Source: Martelella limonii
GTDB lineage: Bacteria > Pseudomonadota > Alphaproteobacteria > Rhizobiales > Rhizobiaceae
DNA length: 64,000 nucleotides
Direction of reading: 5' to 3'
Assembly (NCBI RefSeq): GCF_013344475.1
Contig: NZ_JABUOU010000002.1
Coordinates: forward strand, 186,001-250,000
Shown here: piece by piece, positions 17,198 through 26,736 of the stretch
Position numbering within the stretch: position 1 is the stretch's first letter
How the letters are laid out: every line of letters begins with the position of its first letter
The notes under the pieces: model-generated
What the model saw: only the letters and a program-made list of their open reading frames with translations
Database searches by the model: none
Told to the model about the DNA's origin: nothing
Made by a program: the position numbers and the translations under genes

Positions 17198-18085
17198 ATG
17201 GCGGTGATCGACATCAGTTCCGGCGCGCTGTCCGTGACGGCATCGACGGCCGGCGGCGTTCTGCTCGGCTTCTGGCTGGAGGAGGACGGTGCGCGCGTGC
17301 CGCTGTTGCGGCCTGCCGTTCCGGAGGATGGCGCGCTTGGTTCATCCTGTTATCCGCTTGTGCCCTTCGGCAACCGGGTGCGCGATAACCGCTTCACCTT
17401 CGAAGGCCGCGAACATGTTTTAACACCCAACACAGCGTGGGACCCGCTCTATCTTCACGGCGAAGGCTGGCAGGCGGAGTGGTCGGTCGCAGATCGCGGT
17501 CCCGCCCATATCGCGATGCGCTTCAGCCATGCAGGCGGTGACACGCCTTATACCTATGAGGCCCGCCAGGAACTTGCGCTGGAAGACGGCGCACTCCGGA
17601 TGACGCTTTCCGTCGAAAACCGTGGAGATATGCGGCTGCCTTTCGGGCTCGGCTGGCATCCATTCTTTCCGATGACGCCCACAACCACGCTTCATGCGCC
17701 GGCTGCAAGGCTCTGGACCGAGGCGGAGGGCTTCCTGCCCGGCGAGCCGATCCTGCCTCCGGCCGAACTCGATTTCAGCACGCCATCGTCCCTGCCAGAG
17801 CGCTGGGTCAACAATGGTCTGGAAGGCTGGTCGGGCGAAGCGATAATCGCATGGCCGGAGCGCGCGACGAAGCTTGCGATCAGCGCCGATCCGCTGTTCA
17901 AGCATGCCTTCCTGTTCGTGTCCGATACCGCCTTCGATCCGTCATATCGGCGCGACTATTTCTGCTTCGAGCCGATGTCGCATCTGGCAAACGGCCACAA
18001 TCTTCCGGATCTCGGCGGGCTTGTACCTCTTGATCCCGGACAAAGGTTGACCGGCAGCATCCTGTTGAGGCCGGAGGGACTATGA
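17198..18085 (+). CDS. galM: Aldose 1-epimerase
   Basis: Mutarotase of 295 residues that interconverts alpha and beta anomers of sugars such as galactose. The family pattern is visible: FGNRVRDNRFTFEGRE near residue 65 (NR motif), PLYLHGEGW with a catalytic histidine, FGLGWHPFFPM with the second histidine, and FCFEPMSH with the base glutamate. It begins the plus-strand unit that is divergent from gntR, and supplies the anomer used by a pyranose dehydrogenase. Its stop codon overlaps a 37-codon ORF by ATGA. Confidence 0.9.
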   Translation: MAVIDISSGALSVTASTAGGVLLGFWLEEDGARVPLLRPAVPEDGALGSSCYPLVPFGNRVRDNRFTFEGREHVLTPNTAWDPLYLHGEGWQAEWSVADRGPAHIAMRFSHAGGDTPYTYEARQELALEDGALRMTLSVENRGDMRLPFGLGWHPFFPMTPTTTLHAPAARLWTEAEGFLPGEPILPPAELDFSTPSSLPERWVNNGLEGWSGEAIIAWPERATKLAISADPLFKHAFLFVSDTAFDPSYRRDYFCFEPMSHLANGHNLPDLGGLVPLDPGQRLTGSILLRPEGL

Positions 18086-18195
18086 TCGTCAACCTGTCTC
18101 GTGTTTTCGCGATTTCGCGCGGCCCATGCCGCGTCGTTCTTTACGCCGCCCGCAAGGCGGTTTGCCCATACATTTCTGATCGGAACCAGTCATGA
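18082..18195 (+). CDS. Possible 37-codon small ORF bridging galM and dgoD
   Basis: An ATG at 18082 overlaps the galM stop (ATGA) and the ORF ends in a TGA (18193-18195) that overlaps the dgoD start codon (ATGA at 18192). The predicted peptide starts [17 protein letters not shown]. It resembles nothing I recognise. Its codon third positions are about two-thirds G or C, lower than is usual in neighbouring genes, so it may be untranslated sequence. Continuous translation through it would couple dgoD to galM. Confidence 0.25.
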   Translation: MIVNLSRVFAISRGPCRVVLYAARKAVCPYISDRNQS

Positions 18196-19340
18196 AGATC
18201 ACAAAGCTCACGACCTATCTCGCGCCGCCGCGCTGGCTCTTCCTCAAGATCGAGACCGACGAAGGCATCTGCGGCTGGGGGGAACCGGTCGTCGAAGGGC
18301 GTGCGCTGACCGTTCAGGCGGCGGTCGAGGAGATGGCGGACTATCTGATCGGCAAGGATCCGTTCCTGATCGAGGACCACTGGACGGTGCTCTATCGCGG
18401 CGGCTTCTATCGGGGCGGGGCAATCCACATGTCGGCGCTCGCCGGCATCGATCAGGCGCTCTGGGATATCAAGGGCAAGGCGCTCGGCCAGCCGGTGCAT
18501 CAGCTGCTCGGCGGCAAGCTGCGCGACCGGATCAAGGTCTATTCCTGGATTGGCGGCGACCGTCCGGCCGATGTCGCTGCCAATGCGAAAGATGTCGTCG
18601 CCCGTGGCTTCAAGGCGATCAAGCTCAATGGCTGCGAAGAAATGCAGATCGTCGATAGCAATGAGAAGGTCGAAAAGGCGGTCGAAACCATCGCCATCAT
18701 CCGCGAGGCGGTCGGCCCGCATATCGGCATCGGCGTCGATTTCCACGGTCGTGTGCACAAGCCGATGGCAAAGGTTCTGGCGAAGGAGCTCGAACCCTTC
18801 AAATTGATGTTCATCGAAGAGCCGGTGCTTTCGGAAAACAGGGAAGCGCTGAAGGAAATCGCCAACCACTGCTCGACCCCGATCGCGCTGGGCGAGCGGC
18901 TCTATTCGCGTTGGGATTTCAAGCCGGTCTTCGAGGCCGGCTATGTCGATATCATCCAGCCGGATCTGTCCCATGCCGGCGGTATCACGGAATGCCGCAA
19001 GATCGCGGCCATGGCCGAGGCCTATGATGTGGCGCTCGCCCCCCATTGTCCGCTCGGCCCGATTGCGCTTGCGGCCTGCCTGCAGGTGGATGCGGTTTCC
19101 TACAATGCCTTCATCCAGGAACAGAGCCTCGGCATCCATTACAATGAGGCCAATGACATTCTCGACTATATCTCGAACAAGGATGTATTCGAATATGCCG
19201 ATGGCTTCGTGGCCATTCCGCAGGGGCCCGGCCTCGGCGTCGAGATCGACGAGGACTATGTGATCGCGCGGGCGCGCGAGGGCCATCGCTGGCGCAACCC
19301 GATCTGGCGCCATGAAGATGGCAGTTTCGCCGAGTGGTGA
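18192..19340 (+). CDS. dgoD: D-galactonate dehydratase
   Basis: Enolase-superfamily enzyme of 382 residues that dehydrates D-galactonate to 2-keto-3-deoxygalactonate. The sequence follows E. coli DgoD closely: [18 protein letters not shown] at the start, [12 protein letters not shown], the metal and acid/base residues in GVDFHGRVH, the metal ligands in FIEEPV and ALGERLY, and the second catalytic histidine in [15 protein letters not shown]. It supplies the substrate of dgoK, whose gene lies across the araFGH block on the other strand. A short-chain dehydrogenase gene follows 10 bp later. Confidence 0.96.
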   Translation: MKITKLTTYLAPPRWLFLKIETDEGICGWGEPVVEGRALTVQAAVEEMADYLIGKDPFLIEDHWTVLYRGGFYRGGAIHMSALAGIDQALWDIKGKALGQPVHQLLGGKLRDRIKVYSWIGGDRPADVAANAKDVVARGFKAIKLNGCEEMQIVDSNEKVEKAVETIAIIREAVGPHIGIGVDFHGRVHKPMAKVLAKELEPFKLMFIEEPVLSENREALKEIANHCSTPIALGERLYSRWDFKPVFEAGYVDIIQPDLSHAGGITECRKIAAMAEAYDVALAPHCPLGPIALAACLQVDAVSYNAFIQEQSLGIHYNEANDILDYISNKDVFEYADGFVAIPQGPGLGVEIDEDYVIARAREGHRWRNPIWRHEDGSFAEW

Positions 19341-19350
19341 GGAGAAGATC

Positions 19351-20130
19351 ATGACCGGCAGGCTTGAAGGAAAACGGATATTTGTGACGGGCGCTGCGCA
19401 GGGCATCGGCCTTGCAATCGCCCGTGCAGTGGCGCGGGAAGATGCTGCCGTGTTTCTCGTCGATCGTGATCAGCCGCTTCTAAAACGGGAGGCGGAGGCT
19501 CTGCGGCAGGCAGGGGCGACGGTCGGGTTCATGTCTGCAGATATCACCGACGTGCCAGCCATCACCGATGCCATGGCGAAAGCATCAGAAGAGATCGGGC
19601 CGGTCAATGCCCTCATCAACAATGCCGGCGTCAATGTCTTTGCCGAACCGCTCGAGACATCCGAGGCGGAATGGGATCGCTGCTTCGATATCAACCTCAA
19701 GGGCGCCTGGAACTGCTGCAAGGCGGCATTGCCCGGCATGATCGAAGCCGGAGGCGGCGTGATCTTGAACATCGCCTCGACCCATGCCTTCACCATCATC
19801 CGCCACACCTTTCCGTATCCGCTGGCAAAGCATGCGCTGCTCGGCATGACGAAATCGCTCGGGCTGGAATATGCCGACCGCAACATCAGGGTGAACGCGC
19901 TTGCGCCGGGCTATGTCGCAACGCAGAAGGTTCTCGATTACTGGGCGAGCTTTCCCGATCCGGAAGCGGCCAAGGCCGAGACCATGAAGCTTCATCCCGG
20001 CGGAAGGATCGCGACGCCGGAGGAGATCGCGATGGCGGCGGTGTTCATGATTTCCGACGAATGTCCGTTCATGAACGCCACCTGCCTCACCGTCGATGGC
20101 GGCCTGAGTGTGCAGCAGCATCCGGCGTGA
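19351..20130 (+). CDS. Short-chain dehydrogenase, probable D-galactose 1-dehydrogenase
   Basis: NAD(P)-dependent SDR of 259 residues. It has the cofactor motif VTGAAQGIGLA near the N-terminus, NNAGVN, the catalytic Ser region NIASTHAF and the Tyr-Lys pair in YPLAK. The ATG at 19351 follows a GGAGAAG ribosome binding site just after the dgoD stop; these genes are clearly co-transcribed. In a pathway with galM, dgoD, dgoK and dgoA, the missing first oxidation (galactose to galactonolactone) is the best guess. Oxidation of L-arabinose or D-fucose is also possible. The substrate cannot be decided from sequence. Confidence 0.82.
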   Translation: MTGRLEGKRIFVTGAAQGIGLAIARAVAREDAAVFLVDRDQPLLKREAEALRQAGATVGFMSADITDVPAITDAMAKASEEIGPVNALINNAGVNVFAEPLETSEAEWDRCFDINLKGAWNCCKAALPGMIEAGGGVILNIASTHAFTIIRHTFPYPLAKHALLGMTKSLGLEYADRNIRVNALAPGYVATQKVLDYWASFPDPEAAKAETMKLHPGGRIATPEEIAMAAVFMISDECPFMNATCLTVDGGLSVQQHPA

Positions 20131-20175
20131 GGCGGGCAGGCAGGCGAGCCCTCTAGGTGGCAGGCGCCGTTCTGC

Positions 20176-21615
20176 TCAGCAGGGGATGGTGATCGTTGCG
20201 CGCAATCCGCCGAGCGGGCTGTCCGATAGGGTGACGTTGCCGCCATGAGAGCGGGCTATGTCGCGTGCGATCGCGAGCCCGAGACCGGTGCCGGACGAAT
20301 CCAGGTTGCGGGCGTTGTCCAGCCTCAGGAACGGCTTGAACACTTCCTCGCGCATGTCGGCGGCAATGCCCGGACCGTCGTCGTCGAAGGTCACCGTCAG
20401 CCATCGCTCGCCATGCATGGCGGTGATCTCCAGCCTTTGTGCATGCCGCTTGGCGTTGGAGGCGAGGTTGGCGATCAACCGGCCAAAGGCGTTCGGCCTG
20501 ACCGCCACCTCGTCTTCGCCGACAATGCTGTAGGCGAGTTCCTTTCCGGAGCGCTCGAAATCATCCTGCTGACGCTTGAAGATCTGCGACAGGCTTGCGG
20601 TCCCCGTGGTCTCTTCTGCATCGCCGCGGGCAAAGTCGATATAGCCCTGCAGCATCTTCTGCATCTCCTCGATATCCTCGTTGAGGCCCTCTACCTCGGG
20701 ACTGTCGCCGATCAGGGCAAGCTGCAGCTTGAAGCGGGTAAGAATGGTGCGCAGATCGTGGCTGACGCCGTTCAGCATGGTGGTGCGCTGCTCGATCTGA
20801 CGCTCGATGCGCTCGCGCATGAGGATGAAGGCGAGGCCGGCGCGGCGGATCTCGATGGCGCCGCGCGGCGTGTAGGGCACTTCCGAGCGGTGGCCCTTGC
20901 CGAAATCCTCCGCCGCCTTCGTCAGCTTCAGGATCGGCCGGATCTGGCCGCGCAGGAAGAGCGTTGCGATGCCGATCAGCACCAGCGAGGTGCCCACCAT
21001 CCAGAGAATGAAGATATGGGTGTTCGAGGCGTAGGTCATCGAACGGCGGGCGAAGATGCGAAGGATGCCGTCATCGAGCTTGATGCGGATTTCGACGAAG
21101 CTCGAATCGCCGAGCGTGTCGATCCAGAACGGGCGGCCGATCTTGGCCGAGATCAGCTCGGCCAGAACCTGGTCCAGAAGGCCGAAGAACGGCTTGGGCT
21201 GTGGCGGCGGCAGACCCGCGCCCGGCTCGAAGGCGACGCGAAGCCCCATGTCGCGGGCGGCGATCGAGATGATCTCGTTATCATAGGCGCCGTCGGTCGC
21301 ATCGATCAGGTCGATGATGGCGGCGATGTCGCCGGTGACGGCATCGGCAAGCCTGCGCGTCACCATCTGCCAGTGGCGTTCCATGAAAACGGTTGCCACC
21401 ACGGCCTGCAGCAGCAGCATCGGAATGATGATGATCAGCAGCGAGCGAGCGAACAGGCCGCGCGGAACCCGGTGGTGGGTCCAGCGGGCGACGACCTTGT
21501 AGGCGCCCGCGATATGGCGAAGGCCCGGCAGGCGCACCATCGCGCGCGTCCGCGCCCTGATGGCGTCAGCGGCGCGTTCGCAGGCGTCCTTCATGCTGGC
21601 TGGCCAGAGTTCCAA
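20176..21615 (-). CDS. EnvZ-type sensor histidine kinase
   Basis: Membrane sensor kinase of 479 residues. A transmembrane segment (about 56-78) and a second (about 200-222) flank a periplasmic domain. HAMP follows (about 223-275), then the phospho-acceptor box NGVSHDLRT with His286, and a HATPase domain with NLASNAKRHA (N box), DDDGPGIA (G1) and SSGTGLGLAIARDIARSHGG (G2). The residue after HDLRT is Ile291; most EnvZ-like kinases have proline there. It is the last gene of a marR-regulator-kinase unit, 3 bp after the response regulator gene. Similar gene sets in rhizobia are sometimes called petRS; the signal is unknown. Confidence 0.92.
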   Translation of the reverse strand: MELWPASMKDACERAADAIRARTRAMVRLPGLRHIAGAYKVVARWTHHRVPRGLFARSLLIIIIPMLLLQAVVATVFMERHWQMVTRRLADAVTGDIAAIIDLIDATDGAYDNEIISIAARDMGLRVAFEPGAGLPPPQPKPFFGLLDQVLAELISAKIGRPFWIDTLGDSSFVEIRIKLDDGILRIFARRSMTYASNTHIFILWMVGTSLVLIGIATLFLRGQIRPILKLTKAAEDFGKGHRSEVPYTPRGAIEIRRAGLAFILMRERIERQIEQRTTMLNGVSHDLRTILTRFKLQLALIGDSPEVEGLNEDIEEMQKMLQGYIDFARGDAEETTGTASLSQIFKRQQDDFERSGKELAYSIVGEDEVAVRPNAFGRLIANLASNAKRHAQRLEITAMHGERWLTVTFDDDGPGIAADMREEVFKPFLRLDNARNLDSSGTGLGLAIARDIARSHGGNVTLSDSPLGGLRATITIPC

Positions 21616-21618
21616 GTC

Positions 21619-22317
21619 CTAATCCCGGCTGAGGCGGTATCCGATACCGCGGACGGTCTGAAGATAGAGCGGGTTTGCCGGGTCGACCTCGATCTTGCGG
21701 CGGAGCCGGTTGATCTGGACGTCGATGGTGCGTTCGTTGATTTCGCTGGCGCTGCTGACGAGATCGTAGCGCGCAACCGTCTCGCCCGCCTTTTCGGCCA
21801 GCATGGTCATGATATCCTGCTCACGGTCGGTAAGCTTGATCGGGGTCGATCCCTTCTTCAGTTCCCGCCGGGCAATCGAGAACGAGTAGGGCCCGAATAC
21901 GACCTGTTCGATGACGGGCGTCTTGGGCGTATCGGCGCGGCGCAGGATGTTGCTGATCCGAAGAAGCAGTTCGCGCGGTTCGAACGGCTTTGCAAGATAG
22001 TCGTCGGCACCCGCCTCGAGCCCGGCGATGCGGGAATCGGCTTCCGCCTTCGCCGTCAGCAGCAGAACGGGCACCGGGCGTTCGGCGCTCAGGTGGCGGG
22101 TAAGCGAAACGCCGTCTTCGCCGGGCATCATCACGTCGAGAACGAGCATGTCGAAATCGAGCCCTTCTAGCTTGCGGCGCGCTTCCGCCGCATCGGCGGC
22201 GGTCGATACCCGGTAGCCGTTCTCGCCGAGATAGCGTTTCAAAAGCGTGCGGATGCGGGTGTCGTCATCGACGATCAGCAGGTGGGCGGCATCGTCGTCC
22301 ACGTCGGTTGTCATCAA
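21619..22317 (-). CDS. OmpR-type response regulator
   Basis: Two-component response regulator of 232 residues. The receiver domain has the acidic pair in LIVDDDTRIR, the phospho-acceptor Asp61 in LVLDVMMPGEDG, and LTAKAEADSRIAGLEAGADDYLAKPF with the conserved lysine. The C-terminal winged helix includes LTDREQDIM and NERTIDVQINRLRRKIEVDP, ending TVRGIGYRL. Its start overlaps the marR stop by ATGA and the kinase follows 3 bp later, so the three are one translationally coupled unit. Confidence 0.94.
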   Translation of the reverse strand: MMTTDVDDDAAHLLIVDDDTRIRTLLKRYLGENGYRVSTAADAAEARRKLEGLDFDMLVLDVMMPGEDGVSLTRHLSAERPVPVLLLTAKAEADSRIAGLEAGADDYLAKPFEPRELLLRISNILRRADTPKTPVIEQVVFGPYSFSIARRELKKGSTPIKLTDREQDIMTMLAEKAGETVARYDLVSSASEINERTIDVQINRLRRKIEVDPANPLYLQTVRGIGYRLSRD

Positions 22318-22802
22318 TCGCTCCCGTTGTTCATGGCAGAGGCCGGATCATGGTCGCACATTCTGGTGAGAAATTGGCTGACCGCACGGCGCTGATCGCG
22401 GTCCATTCCGGCAAGGGCGCGGTCGATGCGCCGAAGCTGTGGAGACAGCAGTTCGTTGCGGAGGTTTTCGCCTTCCTCCGTCAGGTAGAGCCGCCGCTGC
22501 CGTCTGTCCTCCGGACCTGCGGTCTGGCACACATGGCCGCTGTCGATCAGCTGTTTCAGCACGCGGGCAAGGCTCTGCTTGGTGATGCGCAGGATGTCGA
22601 GCAGGTCCGCAACGCTCATCCCGGGACGGCTGCCGACAAAGTGGATGACGCGGTGATGGGCGCGACCGAAGCCGATATCGCCCAGAATGGCATCCGGATC
22701 GGCGGTGAAGTCGCGATAGGCGAAAAACAGCAGTTCGACGACCGCGACATCCACAGGATCGGAGGTCGGTGTGGGATGGATCGCCTGGTTTTTCGCTCCC
22801 AA
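22314..22802 (-). CDS. MarR family transcriptional regulator
   Basis: Winged-helix regulator of 162 residues. The DNA-binding core reads MSVADLLDILRITKQSLARVLKQLIDSGHVCQTAGPEDRRQRRLYLTEEGENL, including the wing DRRQRRLYLT that is typical of MarR proteins. It heads the operon with the OmpR-type regulator and kinase (4-bp overlap). It is divergent from the GloB-like hydrolase gene with about 120 bp between, so it may control both directions. The ligand is unknown. Confidence 0.9.
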   Translation of the reverse strand: MGAKNQAIHPTPTSDPVDVAVVELLFFAYRDFTADPDAILGDIGFGRAHHRVIHFVGSRPGMSVADLLDILRITKQSLARVLKQLIDSGHVCQTAGPEDRRQRRLYLTEEGENLRNELLSPQLRRIDRALAGMDRDQRRAVSQFLTRMCDHDPASAMNNGSD

Positions 22803-22921
22803 GACCGGTTTCCTTTCTCGCTGTTTGAAATCAGGTAAACTCTGACATAGGTGTTGTGTTAGGTTTAAAACGGTCGCGACGGAAATGGAAGCCGTTGGTC
22901 CACAAGGGAGATATCACGTCT

Positions 22922-23569
22922 ATGGCGCAACTTCAGGCCGGGATCATTCCCGTCACCCCCCTTCAGCAGAACTGCACCGTGCTGTTCGATCTGGAAGCGC
23001 GGGAGGGCGTGGTCGTCGATCCCGGAGGCGATGTCGATGTCATCATCCAGACCATCGAGGAAAACGGCATCGCGCTGAATGCGATCTGGCTTACCCATGG
23101 TCATCTTGATCATGCGGGCGGCGCAATGGAACTGAAGGAGCGGCTGGGGATCGAGATCGTCGGGCCGCACGAAGATGATCGGTTCATCCTGGAGAGCATC
23201 GAGGAAAGCGCAGAGCGCTTTGGTATGACAGGCATGGTGCGCGACTGTTACCCGGACCGCTTTTTGAAGGATGGCGATACCGTCGGCTTCGGCGACCATC
23301 TGTTCGAGGTCTTCCATACGCCCGGCCATGCTCCCGGCCACGTCATCTTTTTCAACCGCGCCCAGAATTTCGCCCATGTCGGAGATGTGTTGTTCCACGG
23401 TTCGGTCGGCCGGACCGATCTTCCCGGCGGCGATCACGATACGCTGCTTGCCTCGATCCGCGACAAGCTGTTTCCGCTCGGAGACGATGTCGGCTTCATC
23501 TGCGGCCATGGCCCGGGCGGCCGCATCGGCGAGGAACGCCGCAACAATCCGTTCCTGAAGGGAATTTGA
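22922..23569 (+). CDS. MBL-fold hydrolase (GloB/YcbL-like)
   Basis: Metallo-beta-lactamase fold hydrolase of 215 residues related to glyoxalase II. HxHxDH is at residues 59-64 (THGHLDHAGG), with further metal ligands in FHTPGHAPGHV, GDVLFHGSVGRTDLPGGD and ICGHGPGG. The C-terminal substrate domain of true GloB is missing, so this is the short YcbL type, which may act on glutathione or other thioesters. The ATG at 22922 follows an AAGGGAG ribosome binding site; the frame extends upstream to 22856 without family-like residues. Confidence 0.92.
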   Translation: MAQLQAGIIPVTPLQQNCTVLFDLEAREGVVVDPGGDVDVIIQTIEENGIALNAIWLTHGHLDHAGGAMELKERLGIEIVGPHEDDRFILESIEESAERFGMTGMVRDCYPDRFLKDGDTVGFGDHLFEVFHTPGHAPGHVIFFNRAQNFAHVGDVLFHGSVGRTDLPGGDHDTLLASIRDKLFPLGDDVGFICGHGPGGRIGEERRNNPFLKGI

Positions 23570-23615
23570 GCGGCTGGACTGGGCGTTTTCACCTCCAGAC
23601 CTTGCCGGCCGTCTT

Positions 23616-24269
23616 TCAGACGACGATCAGATGCCCGCTTCCCTGATCGTCCGCGCCGGTTTTTAACATTGCGCTGCCATTTTCCATCCGCACCTCGCCT
23701 GATGCAAGACGCGCAAGCGCGGCGGGATAAAGCCTGTGCTCGACGGTCAATATCCGCTTTGCAAGCGTGTCCGCGTCATCATCCGGGTAAACCGGAACCG
23801 CCGCCTGTCCGATGATCGGGCCTTCATCCATGCCTTCGGTCACGAAATGCACGGTGCAGCCGGCAAGGCGCATGCCGGCGTCAAGCGCGCGCTGATGCGT
23901 GTCGAGGCCGGGAAACAGCGGCAGAAGAGACGGGTGGATGTTGATGATTTTGCCCTGATAGGCGCGAATGAAGTCGCCTGACAGCAGCCGCATATAACCG
24001 GCGAGGCAGATGTAGTCCGGCGCGATGTCGGCAAGCTTGCCGAGAATGGCCGCCTCGTGGGCCTGCTTGTTCTCATAGCTTTTGCGCGCGAACGAGAAGG
24101 TCGCGATTCCCCGCGCCTCGGCCTTGGCGATGCCGCCTGCTTCCGGCTTGTCGGAGATGACGGCGACGATCTCGGCAGGGAAATCCGGCGCGGTGGCCGC
24201 TTCCGCAAGCTTTTCCATGTTGGAACCGCTGCCCGAGATGAAAACGACGACGCGTTTCCTTCCGCTCAT
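23616..24269 (-). CDS. purN: Phosphoribosylglycinamide formyltransferase
   Basis: Folate-dependent GAR transformylase, third step of purine synthesis, 217 residues. The start [16 protein letters not shown] is the phosphate-binding loop; [23 protein letters not shown] carries the catalytic Asn and His, and [17 protein letters not shown] carries the Asp. Its start overlaps the purM stop by 4 bp, so purM and purN are coupled. The C-terminal 15 residues are variable between species. Confidence 0.96.
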   Translation of the reverse strand: MSGRKRVVVFISGSGSNMEKLAEAATAPDFPAEIVAVISDKPEAGGIAKAEARGIATFSFARKSYENKQAHEAAILGKLADIAPDYICLAGYMRLLSGDFIRAYQGKIINIHPSLLPLFPGLDTHQRALDAGMRLAGCTVHFVTEGMDEGPIIGQAAVPVYPDDDADTLAKRILTVEHRLYPAALARLASGEVRMENGSAMLKTGADDQGSGHLIVV

Positions 24270-25339
24270 AGCGCGATCATGCCCTTGTAAACGGTGCCTT
24301 CCATGCCTTCCTTGCGGGCGACGATGCGTCCGAGCCTGAAGGCCTTTTCGCCTTCGCCTTGCAGCGCTTCAAGCACAGCTTCAAGCTGGTCCTTGCGGCA
24401 GACGCCGATCATGCCGACGCCGCAGTTGAAGGTCCGCATCATTTCGGCCGGGGCGACGCCGCCGGCGCGGGCGATCCAGGAAAATACGGACGGCACGGTG
24501 ATCGCCTCAAGGTCGATCTCGGCGGAAAGCGTTGCCGGGAGAACGCGCGGTATGTTTTCTGGGAAGCCGCCGCCTGTGATGTGGGCGAGCGCCTTGATCG
24601 CGCCGGTCTTGCGGATGGCGGCAAGGAGCGGCTTCACATAAATGCGGGTGGGCTCCAGCAGCGCTTCGCCGAGCGACTTGCCGGGCGCAAACGGGGCAGG
24701 GGCCTGCCAGCCGAGGCCATTCAGTTCCGCGACCCGGCGCACCAGCGAGAAACCGTTGGAATGAACGCCGGAAGAGGCGAGGCCGAAGATCACATCGCCT
24801 TCTTCGAGGTTTTCGGATGGCAGCAATGCGCCGCGTTCGGCCGCCCCGACCGCAAAGCCTGCAAGGTCGTAATCGCCCTTGGAATACATGCCCGGCATTT
24901 CCGCCGTCTCGCCGCCGATCAGTGCGCAGCCGGCCTGGCGGCAGCCCTCGGCGATGCCTTCGACGATGGTGGCGCCTTCATCCGGATCGAGCGCGCCGGT
25001 CGCGAAATAGTCGAGAAAGAACAGCGGCTCCGCGCCCTGCACCACGAGATCGTTGACGCACATGGCAACGAGGTCGATGCCGACCGTATCGTGCTTGCCG
25101 GCTTCGATTGCAATCTTCAGCTTGGTGCCGACGCCGTCATTGGCGGCCACCAGCACCGGATCGGTAAAGCCTGCGGCCTTGAGGTCGAACAGGCCGCCGA
25201 AGCCGCCGATTTCGCCATCGGCGCCCGGACGCCGCGTCGATTTGACAGCCGGCTTGATTTTCTGGACCAGAAGATTGCCGGCATCGATATCGACGCCCGC
25301 ATCGCTGTAGGTGAGGCCGTTTTTCCGCGTTTCGCTCAT
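24266..25339 (-). CDS. purM: Phosphoribosylformylglycinamidine cyclo-ligase
   Basis: AIR synthetase, fifth step of purine synthesis, 357 residues. It opens [23 protein letters not shown], contains [31 protein letters not shown] and [25 protein letters not shown] with the nucleotide-binding residues, and [14 protein letters not shown], all characteristic of PurM. I chose the ATG at 25339 (MSETRKNG); the frame is open back to 25420 but upstream residues are not family-like. The 269-bp gap to the divergent AI-2E permease gene holds no ORF; no purine riboswitch was recognised. Confidence 0.96.
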   Translation of the reverse strand: MSETRKNGLTYSDAGVDIDAGNLLVQKIKPAVKSTRRPGADGEIGGFGGLFDLKAAGFTDPVLVAANDGVGTKLKIAIEAGKHDTVGIDLVAMCVNDLVVQGAEPLFFLDYFATGALDPDEGATIVEGIAEGCRQAGCALIGGETAEMPGMYSKGDYDLAGFAVGAAERGALLPSENLEEGDVIFGLASSGVHSNGFSLVRRVAELNGLGWQAPAPFAPGKSLGEALLEPTRIYVKPLLAAIRKTGAIKALAHITGGGFPENIPRVLPATLSAEIDLEAITVPSVFSWIARAGGVAPAEMMRTFNCGVGMIGVCRKDQLEAVLEALQGEGEKAFRLGRIVARKEGMEGTVYKGMIAL

Positions 25340-25608
25340 GGGGCGATCCCTCATGCAAAAGTCAAAGCCGGGCATTGCATGGAGTTTTGCATGATGCAAG
25401 TGTGTAGCCGGATCCCGCAACCGATTTCGACAGATAACGCCGCCAGAAACCGAATTTCATCGGTGGATATCGGGGAACGGCGCGTCTGCCTGCCGTTGGT
25501 GCTTGACGCTGGGTGCGGGATACTCAACAAACGGGTAAGCCGGCAATTTTAAAGTGCCGGGTCTAAGCCATCATCGCCAGAGCGCGAACCGGAGCGGGAG
25601 TTTTTTTC

Positions 25609-26736
25609 ATGGCGGGTCGGATCAGTGCCGCGGGCTTGCGCAGGCAGATCTATTTCTGGCTGCTCTTTGCTGCCTTCGTCGCGCTCTTTCTGTTCGTGTT
25701 CCGCGGCATCCTGCTGCCGTTCGTGGCCGGCATGGCGCTCGCCTATTTCCTGGATCCGATCGCAGACCGGCTGGAAAAGATCGGCTTCAACAGGCTGTGG
25801 GCGACCACAACCATCATGCTGTTCTTCCTGATCCTGGTGATTGCGGTCCTGCTGCTCTTCATTCCGCTCCTGGTGCAACAGTCATATGAGATCGCCCAGC
25901 AGTTCCCGAAATACATGTACGAACTGGAGCGGTATCTCGAGACCACGCAGTTCTCCCGCGTGATTGCATGGGCCAATGACCAGCTTGCATCGGTGAGCAA
26001 AAATCTCGGCAACATGCTGTCCAACGGCGCTTCCATCGCAGGTACAGTCTTCGGGCAGATCTGGAGCTCGTCGATGGCGGTGATCAATCTGGTCTCCTTC
26101 TTCGTCCTCGCGCCCGTCATTGCCTTCTATCTCCTTCTCGACTGGGACCGCATGGTGAAGAAGATCGACCAGTGGGTGCCGCGCGGTCAGGTTGACGACG
26201 TGCGCTATCTCGCGGGTCAGATCAACGAGGTGATTTCCGGCTTCGTGCGCGGGCAGGGCTCGCTCTGCATCATCCTCGCGGTCTATTACGCGATCACGCT
26301 CACGCTCGCAGGCCTCAACTTCGGCGCGCTGATCGGCATCTTCGCGGGGCTGGTAAGCTTCATCCCCTATCTTGGATCGACCTCCGGTCTGATTCTGTCG
26401 ATGGGGGTTGCGATGTTCCAGTTCTGGCCGGATTTCTGGATGATCGCGCTGATCTTCGGGATCTATCTGTTCGGCCAGTTTCTCGAGGGCAATGTGCTGC
26501 AGCCGAAGCTTGTCGGCTCCAGTGTCCGCCTGCACCCGGTCTGGCTGATGTTCGCCTTGTTCGCCTTCGGGGTGCTGTTCGGCTTCGTCGGACTTCTGGT
26601 GGCGGTTCCGGTTTCTGCCGCTGTCGGCGTGCTCGTCCGGTTTGCGATCGACCGGTATCTTACCAGCGATCTCTACTGGGACGGGATCGATCATCATGCC
26701 GATGAACCGACGCCGGTCGTTGAAGAAGGGAAGTGA
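25609..26736 (+). CDS. AI-2E family transporter (PerM-like)
   Basis: Polytopic inner-membrane protein of 375 residues with around eight hydrophobic segments, including a pair near the N-terminus (about 18-75) and a group from about 210 to 340. The conserved family blocks are LVSFIPYLGS, the FGQFLEGNVLQPKLVGSSVRLHPVWLMFAL stretch, and VAVPVSAAVGVLVRF. Members are called autoinducer-2 exporters or permeases, but substrates are largely unproven. Its stop overlaps the hdaA GTG start, so hdaA is translated from the same mRNA. Confidence 0.9.
   Translation: MAGRISAAGLRRQIYFWLLFAAFVALFLFVFRGILLPFVAGMALAYFLDPIADRLEKIGFNRLWATTTIMLFFLILVIAVLLLFIPLLVQQSYEIAQQFPKYMYELERYLETTQFSRVIAWANDQLASVSKNLGNMLSNGASIAGTVFGQIWSSSMAVINLVSFFVLAPVIAFYLLLDWDRMVKKIDQWVPRGQVDDVRYLAGQINEVISGFVRGQGSLCIILAVYYAITLTLAGLNFGALIGIFAGLVSFIPYLGSTSGLILSMGVAMFQFWPDFWMIALIFGIYLFGQFLEGNVLQPKLVGSSVRLHPVWLMFALFAFGVLFGFVGLLVAVPVSAAVGVLVRFAIDRYLTSDLYWDGIDHHADEPTPVVEEGK

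Noticed and set aside
20245-22170. 641-codon open frame on the plus strand opposite the kinase and response regulator genes
   Set aside because: High G+C keeps the opposite frame open; the real genes on the minus strand have intact kinase and receiver motifs.
25340-25608. Purine riboswitch or regulator site upstream of purM
   Set aside because: I looked for a purine-type aptamer and a PurR-like dyad and saw neither; the gap shows no clear signal.
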